From NCBI GenBank assembly GCA_903896595.1, contig CAITYL010000396.1, positions 1 through 45,788 of the forward strand: 45,788 nt of DNA. Reading direction: 5' to 3'. This DNA comes from an uncultured Lentisphaerota bacterium. GTDB taxonomy: Bacteria > Verrucomicrobiota > Lentisphaeria > Oligosphaerales > CAITYL01. Shown here piece by piece: positions 25,498-34,280 of this stretch. The translations under genes were made by a program, and so were the position numbers. Numbering within the stretch: the first letter of the stretch is position 1; each line of letters begins with the position of its first letter. A model generated the notes under the pieces. That model was not told the origin of the DNA and searched no databases. It worked only from the letters and a program-made list of their open reading frames with translations.

Positions 25498-28420
25498 TAT
25501 TACGCGGCTCCCCCAATGTCGTTAAGAAATGGGCCATTGCGTTCGCTATTTTTTCGTATCCGGCATCGTTTGGGTGTAAGCCATCGGCAAGAAAATCAAT
25601 AGCATTTTCCGGCATGATCCCCGAACATCGGTATAAGTCTAACACGGGAACAGAATAGAGGGCCGCTACTTCAATAATGGCGTCAACATAGTCAACCAAT
25701 TGCAATCCAAGTTGATTGGTCATTCCGGTTACCCCGGCATCACCCGCAAACGTCCGTTGCAGCGGCGTGAAGATAACTACTTTGGCCGCAGGATGGGCGG
25801 CAATAATTCCCCCCAGCATGATTTTAAGCGCCCCGTAAAACGTTGAAACCGTCGTCGACGTCATCGTTCCCAATGGTTGGTTATGACCGAAATCATTGGT
25901 GCCGCCCAAAATAGTCACCAGGTCGGCGGTGGTGTTCATCTCAGCATAACGAATGCTCATCGGCAATCCGTAGATCGCTTGATCCGACGACTGGGCACTT
26001 TTACCGTCACATATTTCCGTTGCGGTTTTTCCATAATTAATAACGTTATCGAAGCCAAGCAAGGCCTTGACCTTTTTCTGGTAAAGACCAACATCGGTTA
26101 TGCTATCCCCCAGGGTATTCCAGGTTTTCCCCTGCCATCGACTGGATGTTTTGGGGTGGTTGCGCACGGTATGCTGAATGTCTGATGGTGTCGCCCCATC
26201 CCATCCGACCCGCACGTTTATTTCCTTTTCCGTCATCACCCTGAGTGGTGTATTGGGCATGTATTGCACCTCGACTTTTCCGGCAAACGGGCTGTAGAGG
26301 GAGAACTTCACGGGAATATCCGGTGGCCAGCACGGCAGCAGGATCAATTCATCGGGGTAGTCCTGCATGAGCATCTCGACAACGGACACCATGCCCGTCC
26401 CCATTCCCTGCAAGCTGGGACATTCTGGAAGCGACGGTTGTTTTGGGTTCACGGGACCTTCCTCAAACGCCAAGCCGCACGGTAGCGTGTAGGTCATTTG
26501 AAAGTGTTTATCGAACCATCCGGAGACTTCGCGTGTCAGCCCCAGGCACGCGGCAAACACGACATCCAGCGCCCAACCGGTCGGGAGGTGTGGCCACCGC
26601 CTCGCTTCATAGGACTTCCGTGCGATCTCCCGCATGACCTTATGGCGCAATACCATCTTGCATGGCCAGATGGCGTAGAGTTCAGTGTGTTGGCGGTTGA
26701 GCCGGTACGCCTTGCGGGGCGCGGTCCACGGCAGTTCATAGGAATGGCAATCGCCCATGTCTTCTGCCGGCACCAGCAAGTTCCCCGGGAGCAGCTCCGG
26801 CTTTGCGCAGGGATCGTTCGCGTCACCTTGCAACGTCCCACGGGGAATGGGTGGAGTTGCTTCAAGCATTGTGCGCCAGGTGGATAAATCCTCATTCCAC
26901 CCCAACCGTTCGCCAACCTCAAGCAGCCGCGTCAGCGCCATTCGGTATGCGCACACGACTTCGGTCGGATTCTTGACAAACTGCCATGTCTCGCCGGCAT
27001 TGCAGGGATAAAACGTCATCGGTTGCCCTGGCGTGTGCGGGTACCGTTCACGGAAGCAGGTCATGACCTCCTTGGCCAAAACATGCAGAATCGCGTTGGC
27101 AAAGGCATCGTCTCCGCTCACGTCCACGTAATCACACATCAGCGCCAACATAAATAGGGAACCGGCGGGGTTTTCGCCGTTGTATCGCACGTCATTTATC
27201 TGGGGAGAGGCCGGCCGCTTGACGCCAGAAAGCGGGCCGGGAGGGGTGATTAACCACGGCGTTTGCGCCATCGGAATGGCCGCGCCATGGGTGCCATAGC
27301 GGCTGGCGGCGAGATGCTGATAATGGGGCAAATTGGCCCCATAATAGTGGAATTGGCTGCGCAGCGCTTCCCAATCGCCCGTGCGCAGACAGGGCGAAAT
27401 CCCCTGATAGAGCTCCACGGCGCAGATACCGTAGGTCAGCCAATCGTGTTGGCGTAGATGGTAGCGAAACGCGTCCATTTGAAAACGGACCGGCGTCTCG
27501 CGGTGATCACCCGCGGCGCAAGCCATGTAGTAACGATATAAGTCAAAAGCCGCTTTGTAGCGTACCAGACGTCCGCTGGCATCAATCGGCTCAAAGGACG
27601 AACGTTCGCCCCACAACTGCCACCACGCCGCGTGCCGGGCGATGAACCCCTCGTCGCCACCCCGCCGCGCTTGAGCGAGTCTTGCCGCAAGGATCCGCTC
27701 AAACGCGTTGACGCCGGCAGGCGTGGAGAGTCCCAGCACGTAGACACTCTGGCGCCGGACGGCGGGCAAGCGCATCTCATGTTCTGTGCATTCAACCCCG
27801 TTTCCCGCGGTGGCATTCACCGCCAGGCCAAAAGCACGCCCCGCAAGCCAGGCGCGAGTAGAGTTGTTGATACCCGAACCCGTTGGTGGATTCTCATGCC
27901 ATCGCACCATCACTTTCGGGAGAGCGACGGTTGAGTGCATGGGAGCATCATCCTCAAACCAAAGCCGTACCGGGCCAGGTATCGTGCGCTGATCCTCAAC
28001 CTGCAATTGCACTGCGTCATCGGGAATGGAAGCGCGGATGCTCACCTGAACCGAACCGGTCGGAGTAGTCGCCATCACGTCAATCACCGAACGTCGAAGA
28101 TCGTGTTCCATCCGAAATGCCGTGCCGGATGCAAACGGGCTTCCCGCAAGGTCCAAATGCATCCGGCCAAGCGCACGCACCGCCCCGGTTTCGTCAATAC
28201 CGGCGGAGTGGTTAAACTGAAATATCAATTTTTGAGCACAGGTTACCGTAATCCCAGTAACCCCAGTGCCTGTCGCCATAAACTCCCACTCGTTGGCAGG
28301 TCGAGAAGCAAAGACGATACGGCCATCCGTCGAGTAGACACCCATCAGGCCACATTCACGAATGCCTAATGTGCAAGTTTGGACAGATGCGGCATCTGGT
28401 TTAACTGCGGCTCGGGTCAT
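25490..28420 (-). CDS. Fusion: six-hairpin glycosidase-like protein with C-terminal SGNH hydrolase
   Basis: A 976-residue two-part enzyme. The N-terminal 730 or so residues have a beta-rich head (YSTDGRIVFASRPANEWEFM) and an alpha-rich middle (DLYRYYMACAAGDHRETPVR, GENPAGSLFMLALMCDYVDV). They end in ELILLPCWPPDIPVKFSLYS, the layout of GH95-like (alpha/alpha)6 proteins; this family call is by pattern only. From about 765 an SGNH hydrolase begins: TLGDSITDVG (Ser about 773), LGGTNDFG, DGLHPNDAGYEK. No signal peptide is visible. Its stop overlaps the transporter start by 8 bp. It could remove sugar and acyl groups from one imported glycan. Confidence 0.75.
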   Translation of the reverse strand: MTRAAVKPDAASVQTCTLGIRECGLMGVYSTDGRIVFASRPANEWEFMATGTGVTGITVTCAQKLIFQFNHSAGIDETGAVRALGRMHLDLAGSPFASGTAFRMEHDLRRSVIDVMATTPTGSVQVSIRASIPDDAVQLQVEDQRTIPGPVRLWFEDDAPMHSTVALPKVMVRWHENPPTGSGINNSTRAWLAGRAFGLAVNATAGNGVECTEHEMRLPAVRRQSVYVLGLSTPAGVNAFERILAARLAQARRGGDEGFIARHAAWWQLWGERSSFEPIDASGRLVRYKAAFDLYRYYMACAAGDHRETPVRFQMDAFRYHLRQHDWLTYGICAVELYQGISPCLRTGDWEALRSQFHYYGANLPHYQHLAASRYGTHGAAIPMAQTPWLITPPGPLSGVKRPASPQINDVRYNGENPAGSLFMLALMCDYVDVSGDDAFANAILHVLAKEVMTCFRERYPHTPGQPMTFYPCNAGETWQFVKNPTEVVCAYRMALTRLLEVGERLGWNEDLSTWRTMLEATPPIPRGTLQGDANDPCAKPELLPGNLLVPAEDMGDCHSYELPWTAPRKAYRLNRQHTELYAIWPCKMVLRHKVMREIARKSYEARRWPHLPTGWALDVVFAACLGLTREVSGWFDKHFQMTYTLPCGLAFEEGPVNPKQPSLPECPSLQGMGTGMVSVVEMLMQDYPDELILLPCWPPDIPVKFSLYSPFAGKVEVQYMPNTPLRVMTEKEINVRVGWDGATPSDIQHTVRNHPKTSSRWQGKTWNTLGDSITDVGLYQKKVKALLGFDNVINYGKTATEICDGKSAQSSDQAIYGLPMSIRYAEMNTTADLVTILGGTNDFGHNQPLGTMTSTTVSTFYGALKIMLGGIIAAHPAAKVVIFTPLQRTFAGDAGVTGMTNQLGLQLVDYVDAIIEVAALYSVPVLDLYRCSGIMPENAIDFLADGLHPNDAGYEKIANAMAHFLTTLGEPRNND

Positions 28421-28527
28421 TATGCTTCAGTCCTCGCCGGAAAAAGCGGCCAAACTCGGGTTGGGTTGAGGTGGAACAGGTGTTATACAGGTTGTCCAGC
28501 CGGGAACGACTCTGCTGACGGCCTTCT

Positions 28528-30525
28528 CTATTTCAGAATGGCTTCGGCCAGGAAGCCATAAGCGTTGCCGTCGGTGGTCAGCATGGCCACCACCACCTCA
28601 TTCACGCCTTTTTTCCACCGGGCCGGAACCGTCTTGACGTGCCCTTCGATCGGGTTGGTCGCCTCCGGGTCGCAGGCAATCTCCTGGCCGTTGAGGAACG
28701 CTTTGAACGGGCCGTCGGCGCCGATGCGCAGGCTGCCGGCAACCGCTTTGCGCAGGGAGATCCGGCAGCGGGCGTAGGCCAGGCCGTCGAGGACGCCGTC
28801 GCGGTAGAGCGGTCGGATGTCGAACATATTCGAGGCGTTGCTGAACAACGGCTTGACCGGGGAGAACTTGAGGCTCGGGCCAGGAAGGCCGACAGCGGCA
28901 ATGCCTTTCTTGCTTTTAACGATTGCGGTGGCTTCAGCCTGCCCGAGACAACCCGGGCGGGTCTCCGCGGCGGCGCGCCGCCGGTCCTCAATCACATTCT
29001 TCGCGGCGGCCACTTCCTTTTTCAGCTCCGTGACGATCTTCTGACCGAGAGCCAGGGCGTTCCGTTCTTCCCCCACCGCCAACATCTCGGCGAGCGTCCG
29101 CGCCCCTTCTGTCTTCGGATAGGCAACGATCAGCTCCCGCGCTTCCTGGTACGTGGTGCGCAGCCGCTCCATTCCGCGTTGAAGCTTCACGGCGACCGGG
29201 AGGAGGTCCTCGGGGTTGTCCATGCTGGGCAGGACTTTTTTCCAGTCGGCGTAGGCGCGGTACAGGGTGGATAGCTCGATGAGATCTTTCATGACGGCGG
29301 TGAAGCGGCCGGCCTTCCCGGTGATTTTCGCGCCGGCGCCAAAAACCACGGTCTTGGTGTCGAAGCGTTCCTGCGCCCAATGGTCGTCGCGGAACTTCTC
29401 TCGCTCGGCTTTCTTGCGGAAGTCGGGGACGTCAAAGGGCTGGCCGTCCTCGTGGGAGGAGCGGCAGGCGAGGATGCCGGGGATGGTGACATCGGCGGCG
29501 CCATAGATGTCGAAGGGACCCTTCTCGCCAGTGAATATCTCGCGGGCGAAATAGTAGAGCGTCCAAAAGTCGCCGCCGTCGTGGCCGGTCTGTGCGGCCA
29601 ACTCGCCCAAACCTTCCCATTGGGGGGCGACCTTGAACATCGGCGCGTCGCCACTGGCGCCGAGGCGCAGCTTGAGGCCGTCATGGCCGATCTCCGCCGC
29701 GCCGAGCGTGCCCCAGAGGCGCTGTTGGTGGCTGTCATTGGTGGCGGCGCCCATGAGATTGCGAACAACGCCACCGTTGCTCATGCGGATGAGGGAGGGG
29801 CTCAGGCCACCGCCGTTGGCCAAAGCATTGCCGAGGTATCCGGCGATCCTGGGCGTGGCCGGGAAGGATTCGACCCGGACGGGACGGGTTCCGGTAATGA
29901 CCATGGCCGGCCCGAGCGAGTGGGTGCAATAGTAGTGGAAGTTTAACCAGCTCCGCCAATTGTGGACGCTGTGGCCCGGCTGTACCGGAAGGCCGTCGAT
30001 GTAGGTGTAGCAGAGGGAGCGGCACTCATGAACGTACTCGTACTCGCCATACATGAGTTCCCCGAAGAGCCCTTCCTTCCAGCGGGCCGCCAGCCACATG
30101 TTGGCGGCGGTGAACGGATAGTTCTCGGCCAGATTGTAAACCAGTTTGCGCTTCTCGACTTCCTCGACCAACCGCACTCCTTCGGCCATGGTGAAGAAAG
30201 CGGTAACCTCGGACAGGACATGCTTGCCGGCCTGGATGCACTTGATGGCGTCATCGGCGTGGGCGGGGCAGAAGGTCGCCAACAGCACGGCGTCAAAGTC
30301 CTGTTTAAGGAACTCGTCGGCGTCGGCCGTGACGTAGGCCCCCGGATTGGCCTTGAGGAAGGCGTCGCGCATGTGCTGGTTGTAGTCGCAGCCGGCCACC
30401 ACGTCGATATTGAGATACTTGCAGGTATTGTAGAAATGCATCCCCCGGCCAAGGCCCCAGATGCCAAGCCGGATGCGCTTGTCGGTGTCGAAAACCCGTG
30501 CTTGCATTTTGACCTGTTCTTTCAT
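28528..30525 (-). CDS. Gfo/Idh/MocA-family oxidoreductase with extra C-terminal domains
   Basis: An NAD(P)-dependent sugar oxidoreductase or NAD-using glycosidase-like enzyme. The Rossmann motif is GIWGLGRGMHF (a GxGxxxH-type variant). VLLATFCPAHADDAIKCIQA, SEVTAFFTMAEGVRLVEEVE and NLAENYPFTAANMWLA follow in the family order, with Glu-Asn-Tyr replacing the usual Glu-Lys-Pro. The core ends near residue 380. A helical, lysine/glutamate-rich part (about 400-530) and a beta-sandwich-like end (ISLRKAVAGSLRIGADGPFK) bring it to 665 residues, nearly twice the usual size. No signal peptide. It lies between the DUF6259 gene and the fusion glycosidase on the same strand. Confidence 0.85.
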   Translation of the reverse strand: MKEQVKMQARVFDTDKRIRLGIWGLGRGMHFYNTCKYLNIDVVAGCDYNQHMRDAFLKANPGAYVTADADEFLKQDFDAVLLATFCPAHADDAIKCIQAGKHVLSEVTAFFTMAEGVRLVEEVEKRKLVYNLAENYPFTAANMWLAARWKEGLFGELMYGEYEYVHECRSLCYTYIDGLPVQPGHSVHNWRSWLNFHYYCTHSLGPAMVITGTRPVRVESFPATPRIAGYLGNALANGGGLSPSLIRMSNGGVVRNLMGAATNDSHQQRLWGTLGAAEIGHDGLKLRLGASGDAPMFKVAPQWEGLGELAAQTGHDGGDFWTLYYFAREIFTGEKGPFDIYGAADVTIPGILACRSSHEDGQPFDVPDFRKKAEREKFRDDHWAQERFDTKTVVFGAGAKITGKAGRFTAVMKDLIELSTLYRAYADWKKVLPSMDNPEDLLPVAVKLQRGMERLRTTYQEARELIVAYPKTEGARTLAEMLAVGEERNALALGQKIVTELKKEVAAAKNVIEDRRRAAAETRPGCLGQAEATAIVKSKKGIAAVGLPGPSLKFSPVKPLFSNASNMFDIRPLYRDGVLDGLAYARCRISLRKAVAGSLRIGADGPFKAFLNGQEIACDPEATNPIEGHVKTVPARWKKGVNEVVVAMLTTDGNAYGFLAEAILK

Positions 30526-30574
30526 TTCATTATTTCATCCGTGAAGAGTGGCGCACTTTTTCCTTGGGGCGTTC

Positions 30575-32785
30575 CTACCGTTGCGTCCAGCCCCCTAACT
30601 TGACCTTGGCCAAGGAGATGATAACGGCGCTCATGGGCGGCAGCGTGACTTCATGGCTCAACTCCCGGCCAGTCAAAATGGTTTGGGGGATCAGGTTCTT
30701 GGGATAAATGGCGTTCATGACGACGGAGCTTAGGCCGAAACCACCCGCTTTGCGGGGAATGGTGAACGTGGCGGTCTGCGGCTGGTCGCAGAGGTTGACC
30801 ATGGCAAGGCCAAGCGAGCCATCCTCGGACTTCCACAAGGTGGCCTGGACCGACGGCCAGTCAATGGGCATCTTCGTGGCGAAATTTTTCCAGGTGGCCT
30901 GAACCCGTTTGAGCTTACCGTCGATTTTCGGCGCCCGCAGCATCTCGCCCATCGCCAGGTAGGCGCTGCCGACATATCTGGCCCTGGCCACCTCGCGTTC
31001 GAAGGCGAGGGTGCGTGGATTACCGGTGATTTGCTCATCCACATGCGCCCAGCCGATCTGAATCCCCCACAGATATTGCATCGCCAGCTTCGGCACCCAT
31101 TCCTCGGGAACATCGGCGTAAAAGTAAAAACCGAAACTGGCGCGGTATCCGGAGTAAACGGTCATCCAGATCGGCGAGAGAAAGGGGGCGCCCTCGTTGC
31201 AGCGCAGGAAGATGTCGAAGTCGTAGGGCTCCGCCGCGCTTTCCGTGGTCAGGAACACGAACTTGCCCGTCTTTGCCGCCTCCGCCCGCATGTTCGCGAT
31301 CATCTTGGCGTAGCCCCCGACCCAGTGGCATCCACCGCCCAACGGATGTCCATGTGCCGGTTCAAAGCAGAGCACAGGCGCGCTGGCGGCGACCTGGTCA
31401 AGGTAGATGCCATCGACGTTTAGGTCATCGCGCAGGCGGCGGGTCAACGGCAGGTATTTCTCCTGCCAATAGGTGGTGGCCGGGCAGATGGCGGACAGTT
31501 GGACTTTCTGATCCGCCGAGCAGATCTCGTCAAAGGTCTTATGCCCGGGCTCCGTCAGCGCGGCGTACTTCGCGGCGGCGTCGTTCTTCCAGGATGCGCT
31601 CTTCTGGTCAATCAGGCGGCAATTGAGATAGGGCATGACTTTTACACCCAGCGCCCGCAGTTCTTGGCTGTATTTGAAGGTGACATCGTAGGGCGGCCAG
31701 AAGTCGGGATATTGCGTGTCGAACTGGATCGCGTGCCAGTGATAGAGATGGACGGCCATGGGCACGTCCATGTATTTGACCAAGGCCCTGGAACTCGCCA
31801 TGTTCACGTCGGTCATGCCATGGAAGCCAAACCAGAGGGGGAGGCGCTTGAACCAGTCCGGATAGTCCTGGCGTTTGGCGATGGATGGCTTGCCCTTCAT
31901 CCAGTCGGACTCCGCGAGTACCCAGTGGCGGTAGAGCTTGGCGGCATCAACCCAATCGCCGTCAATGGCGCCGATCAGGCATGGATAGGGCTGTTCGTAA
32001 CCGCGGCCCGGCATCCCCATGTTCTCTGGATACTGGGTCAGCCCGTAGGTGAGGCCCCGCCGGCGATCCTTGACGGACGTCAGCGCCAAGTCTTTCACAT
32101 ACGCATGGGGGTCATGGGTGGCGAGATACAGGCAGGAACCGTTCTCGAAGAGGCTCATGAACTGCATCGAACACAAGGCACTGGGATACTTGCCACCGAA
32201 ACCGTCACCCATGACGGGATCCCCGGTCAGCCACCCCGTCCCGAACGGCACGGCCATCAGGCCCTGCTGGCCGACGCTCAAGCCCGCGATATTGGGGAAC
32301 GTCACCGTCCACAGCCCCAGCCGCGTGGAACGGTTCGCCACTTGTATCCGCCAGTCCGTGAGGGAGGCGTCATGGGTTCTGGAGACGCTGACCGTCACAT
32401 CGACGGCGGCGCCTTCCTGCGGGCGAGTGGGATGCCAGACGTCCTTCAAGGTGAGATTCTTCCACACCAGCGTCAAGCGTTTGCCGGCAACGTATTGGAC
32501 TTCCGGGGCTGACGCCACGGTATCCGGCGACAAGACGAGCGCCTGGCTCTCATCGCCGCCGGGCGGACGAAACTCTAATTTCCACAGCGCCGTCCCGGTG
32601 ACGGTATTGAGGACGTAGTTGACCTTCCCCCTTATGTCGGTAATCCCGCCCAGCGCGATCTTGCCGTCCCGCTCCTGAAAGGATATCTCCGTCTGATTAG
32701 CCTTGATAACAAACTCCGCCGCGCCAGCGTTCCACGCCAGCGCACAGAACCCAACGGCCAATCGCGTTAAACGGTTAAGGCACAT
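30575..32785 (-). CDS. Secreted DUF6259-type glycoside hydrolase-like protein
   Basis: From ATG 32785 the protein has a signal peptide (RLAVGFCALAWNAGAAEF), a beta-sandwich head (FVIKANQTEISFQERDGKIA) and a TIM-barrel-like region: LPLWFGFHGMTDVNM, MAVHLYHWHAIQFDTQYPDF, LGVKVMPYLNCRLID, LNVDGIYLDQVAASAPVLCF (an Asp at a barrel strand end, a likely nucleophile) and VFLTTESAAEPYDFD (Glu, possible acid/base). A small beta domain ends it. The overall layout is that of DUF6259 proteins, common in Lentisphaerota, whose substrates are unknown. The catalytic roles are inferred. At 737 residues it is full length. Confidence 0.8.
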   Translation of the reverse strand: MCLNRLTRLAVGFCALAWNAGAAEFVIKANQTEISFQERDGKIALGGITDIRGKVNYVLNTVTGTALWKLEFRPPGGDESQALVLSPDTVASAPEVQYVAGKRLTLVWKNLTLKDVWHPTRPQEGAAVDVTVSVSRTHDASLTDWRIQVANRSTRLGLWTVTFPNIAGLSVGQQGLMAVPFGTGWLTGDPVMGDGFGGKYPSALCSMQFMSLFENGSCLYLATHDPHAYVKDLALTSVKDRRRGLTYGLTQYPENMGMPGRGYEQPYPCLIGAIDGDWVDAAKLYRHWVLAESDWMKGKPSIAKRQDYPDWFKRLPLWFGFHGMTDVNMASSRALVKYMDVPMAVHLYHWHAIQFDTQYPDFWPPYDVTFKYSQELRALGVKVMPYLNCRLIDQKSASWKNDAAAKYAALTEPGHKTFDEICSADQKVQLSAICPATTYWQEKYLPLTRRLRDDLNVDGIYLDQVAASAPVLCFEPAHGHPLGGGCHWVGGYAKMIANMRAEAAKTGKFVFLTTESAAEPYDFDIFLRCNEGAPFLSPIWMTVYSGYRASFGFYFYADVPEEWVPKLAMQYLWGIQIGWAHVDEQITGNPRTLAFEREVARARYVGSAYLAMGEMLRAPKIDGKLKRVQATWKNFATKMPIDWPSVQATLWKSEDGSLGLAMVNLCDQPQTATFTIPRKAGGFGLSSVVMNAIYPKNLIPQTILTGRELSHEVTLPPMSAVIISLAKVKLGGWTQR

Positions 32786-32846
32786 TCGATAATTCCTTTG
32801 GTGTTCAATGTCACTGGGCTGAAGGCGTTGCGCACCGACGATCCGA

Positions 32847-33518
32847 TTAGCACGTCTCGCCAACGTTATATGCGGGTTGCATCGGTACGGCTTGCAGATG
32901 GCGCAAGATGAGATTCGCGGCAAAATCGGCATAGGCGGTGTTGCCGACCGCGGAGAGGTGAATCCCGTCTTCACAGACCAGATCTTTCCAGTCGTACTCA
33001 TCATACGGCAACTCCGCCGACAGATCAAAAAACGTCACGCCACACGTGCTGGCGACCGCTGCCGCGAGGTTGTTATAACGGCTGAGTGCCGCTTGATAGG
33101 TCAGGCCATTGGGGAGAATGAGATGACGGCGCGGGCGATGGTAACCAAAAACGACCACCGTGGCGCGGGTTTCGTTCTGACAGGCGCGGATCATGACGGT
33201 GAGATGATCGATGAATTCTTCCTCGGTGCTCAGCGGTTTTCCGCCCTGACCCAGTTCGTGCCGGATGTCGTTCGCGCCAAATTGGATGATAACCAAATTC
33301 GGATGATACGGCTTGATCCGAGCCTCAAATTCTCCAATCGCGAGCGCCGCCGATTTGCCACAGATGCCTTCGTTATGGACAATCACCCGACGTCCTGTTG
33401 AGGAGACGGCATTTGCCAGACTTTCGCAAATTGCCGGCCAGCCGGAGGCCAAATTGCCGTTGTTAGCCGCAATTGAGTCGCCCCAAACCACAACCACGAA
33501 CGATTTTTCTTCAGGCAT
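32847..33518 (-). CDS. SGNH/GDSL hydrolase
   Basis: A single-domain esterase of 223 residues. VVVWGDSIAANNG carries the nucleophile (Ser15), then EGICGKSAAL, IIQFGANDIRHELG (block III Asn) and CEDGIHLSAVGNTAYADFAA (Asp and His). No signal peptide. Immediately upstream and in frame is a 60-bp remnant resembling the DUF6259 N-terminus (33519-33590), so this gene seems to have been joined to an older gene start. It probably deacylates glycans or oligosaccharides. Confidence 0.88.
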   Translation of the reverse strand: MPEEKSFVVVVWGDSIAANNGNLASGWPAICESLANAVSSTGRRVIVHNEGICGKSAALAIGEFEARIKPYHPNLVIIQFGANDIRHELGQGGKPLSTEEEFIDHLTVMIRACQNETRATVVVFGYHRPRRHLILPNGLTYQAALSRYNNLAAAVASTCGVTFFDLSAELPYDEYDWKDLVCEDGIHLSAVGNTAYADFAANLILRHLQAVPMQPAYNVGETC

Positions 33519-33590
33519 GATCTGCCCCCGCTCCTGAAAGGTACGCGCCGTTTGTCTGACCTTGATGATGAACGTCGCCGCGCCACGGTA
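33519..33590 (-). pseudogene. Remnant of a second DUF6259-type N-terminus
   Basis: Read on the minus strand, the codons give AATFIIKVRQTARTFQERGQI, against AAEFVIKANQTEISFQERDG in the DUF6259 protein (about 32655-32720). The DNA matches too (GCTCCTGAAAGG, then CCGCCGCGCCA). It follows the pseudopilin stop codon directly and leads in frame into the SGNH ATG. Confidence 0.7.
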
Positions 33591-34280
33591 TCAGGGGGAA
33601 AACACGTTTAGGGTTGCCGTCTCGTTCGGGAAGTGACTGGCCGCGACATGGGCGTCCACAAACAGCACATTGACCAGGCCGTTGTGCTGCTTGTAGCCGA
33701 AGAAACCCGCTGGCTCGACCAGGTACTGATACGAGATGAATGACGACCCCGCACCATCCGTGCTGTCGTCCCAGGCATCCGCGAGGAGAATAACGGAACT
33801 CTGGGAGCCGACACTGGACTGCTTTCTTGGAGTACAGCCCCAGCTCATCCATGGCTCATAGTCAAACCCCAGCACATAGGCGTTAAAGATATAATCCGCC
33901 GGCATGGAACCGCCAATCGCCAAATGATTGCTTTTGGCAGGGCAGCGCACCGGGCTATTCGCGTCGAGGGGACTTTTGCTGGTATAAGGCAAGATCCGAA
34001 AGGGCCAGTGATAGTAGAGTCCCGCCGAATACAGGGTGTTGGAATTGCCGACCGGCAACCAGTCATCGTAGTCCAAGGCATACAGACGCATGCACAAGCC
34101 AACCTGCTTGAGATTGTTGACGCAACTGATCCGTTTGGCCGTTGCCCGCGCCTTGGTAAGCGAAGGCAGCAACATGGCCGCCAGAATCGCAATAATGGCA
34201 ATCACCACCAGCAGCTCGATTAACGTGAAACGCCGCGTGGCCTGGCGGCTTTTTGGGCGCATGACCGTGAGCCCGTTCAT
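33591..34280 (-). CDS. Type IV pilin-like / type II secretion pseudopilin (prepilin N-terminal methylation protein)
   Basis: A 229-residue pseudopilin. After a short basic leader (KSRQATRR) comes [20 protein letters not shown], with the conserved Glu at mature position 5, then [20 protein letters not shown]. The rest is a globular head ending in [16 protein letters not shown], the DUF1559-like end. The residue before the cleavage site is Arg instead of Gly, as is common in Lentisphaerota. ATG 34280 overlaps the upstream glycosidase stop (ATGA), so the two are translationally coupled. It is probably displayed on the surface; a role in binding or presenting the same glycan is inference. Confidence 0.9.
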   Translation of the reverse strand: MNGLTVMRPKSRQATRRFTLIELLVVIAIIAILAAMLLPSLTKARATAKRISCVNNLKQVGLCMRLYALDYDDWLPVGNSNTLYSAGLYYHWPFRILPYTSKSPLDANSPVRCPAKSNHLAIGGSMPADYIFNAYVLGFDYEPWMSWGCTPRKQSSVGSQSSVILLADAWDDSTDGAGSSFISYQYLVEPAGFFGYKQHNGLVNVLFVDAHVAASHFPNETATLNVFSP

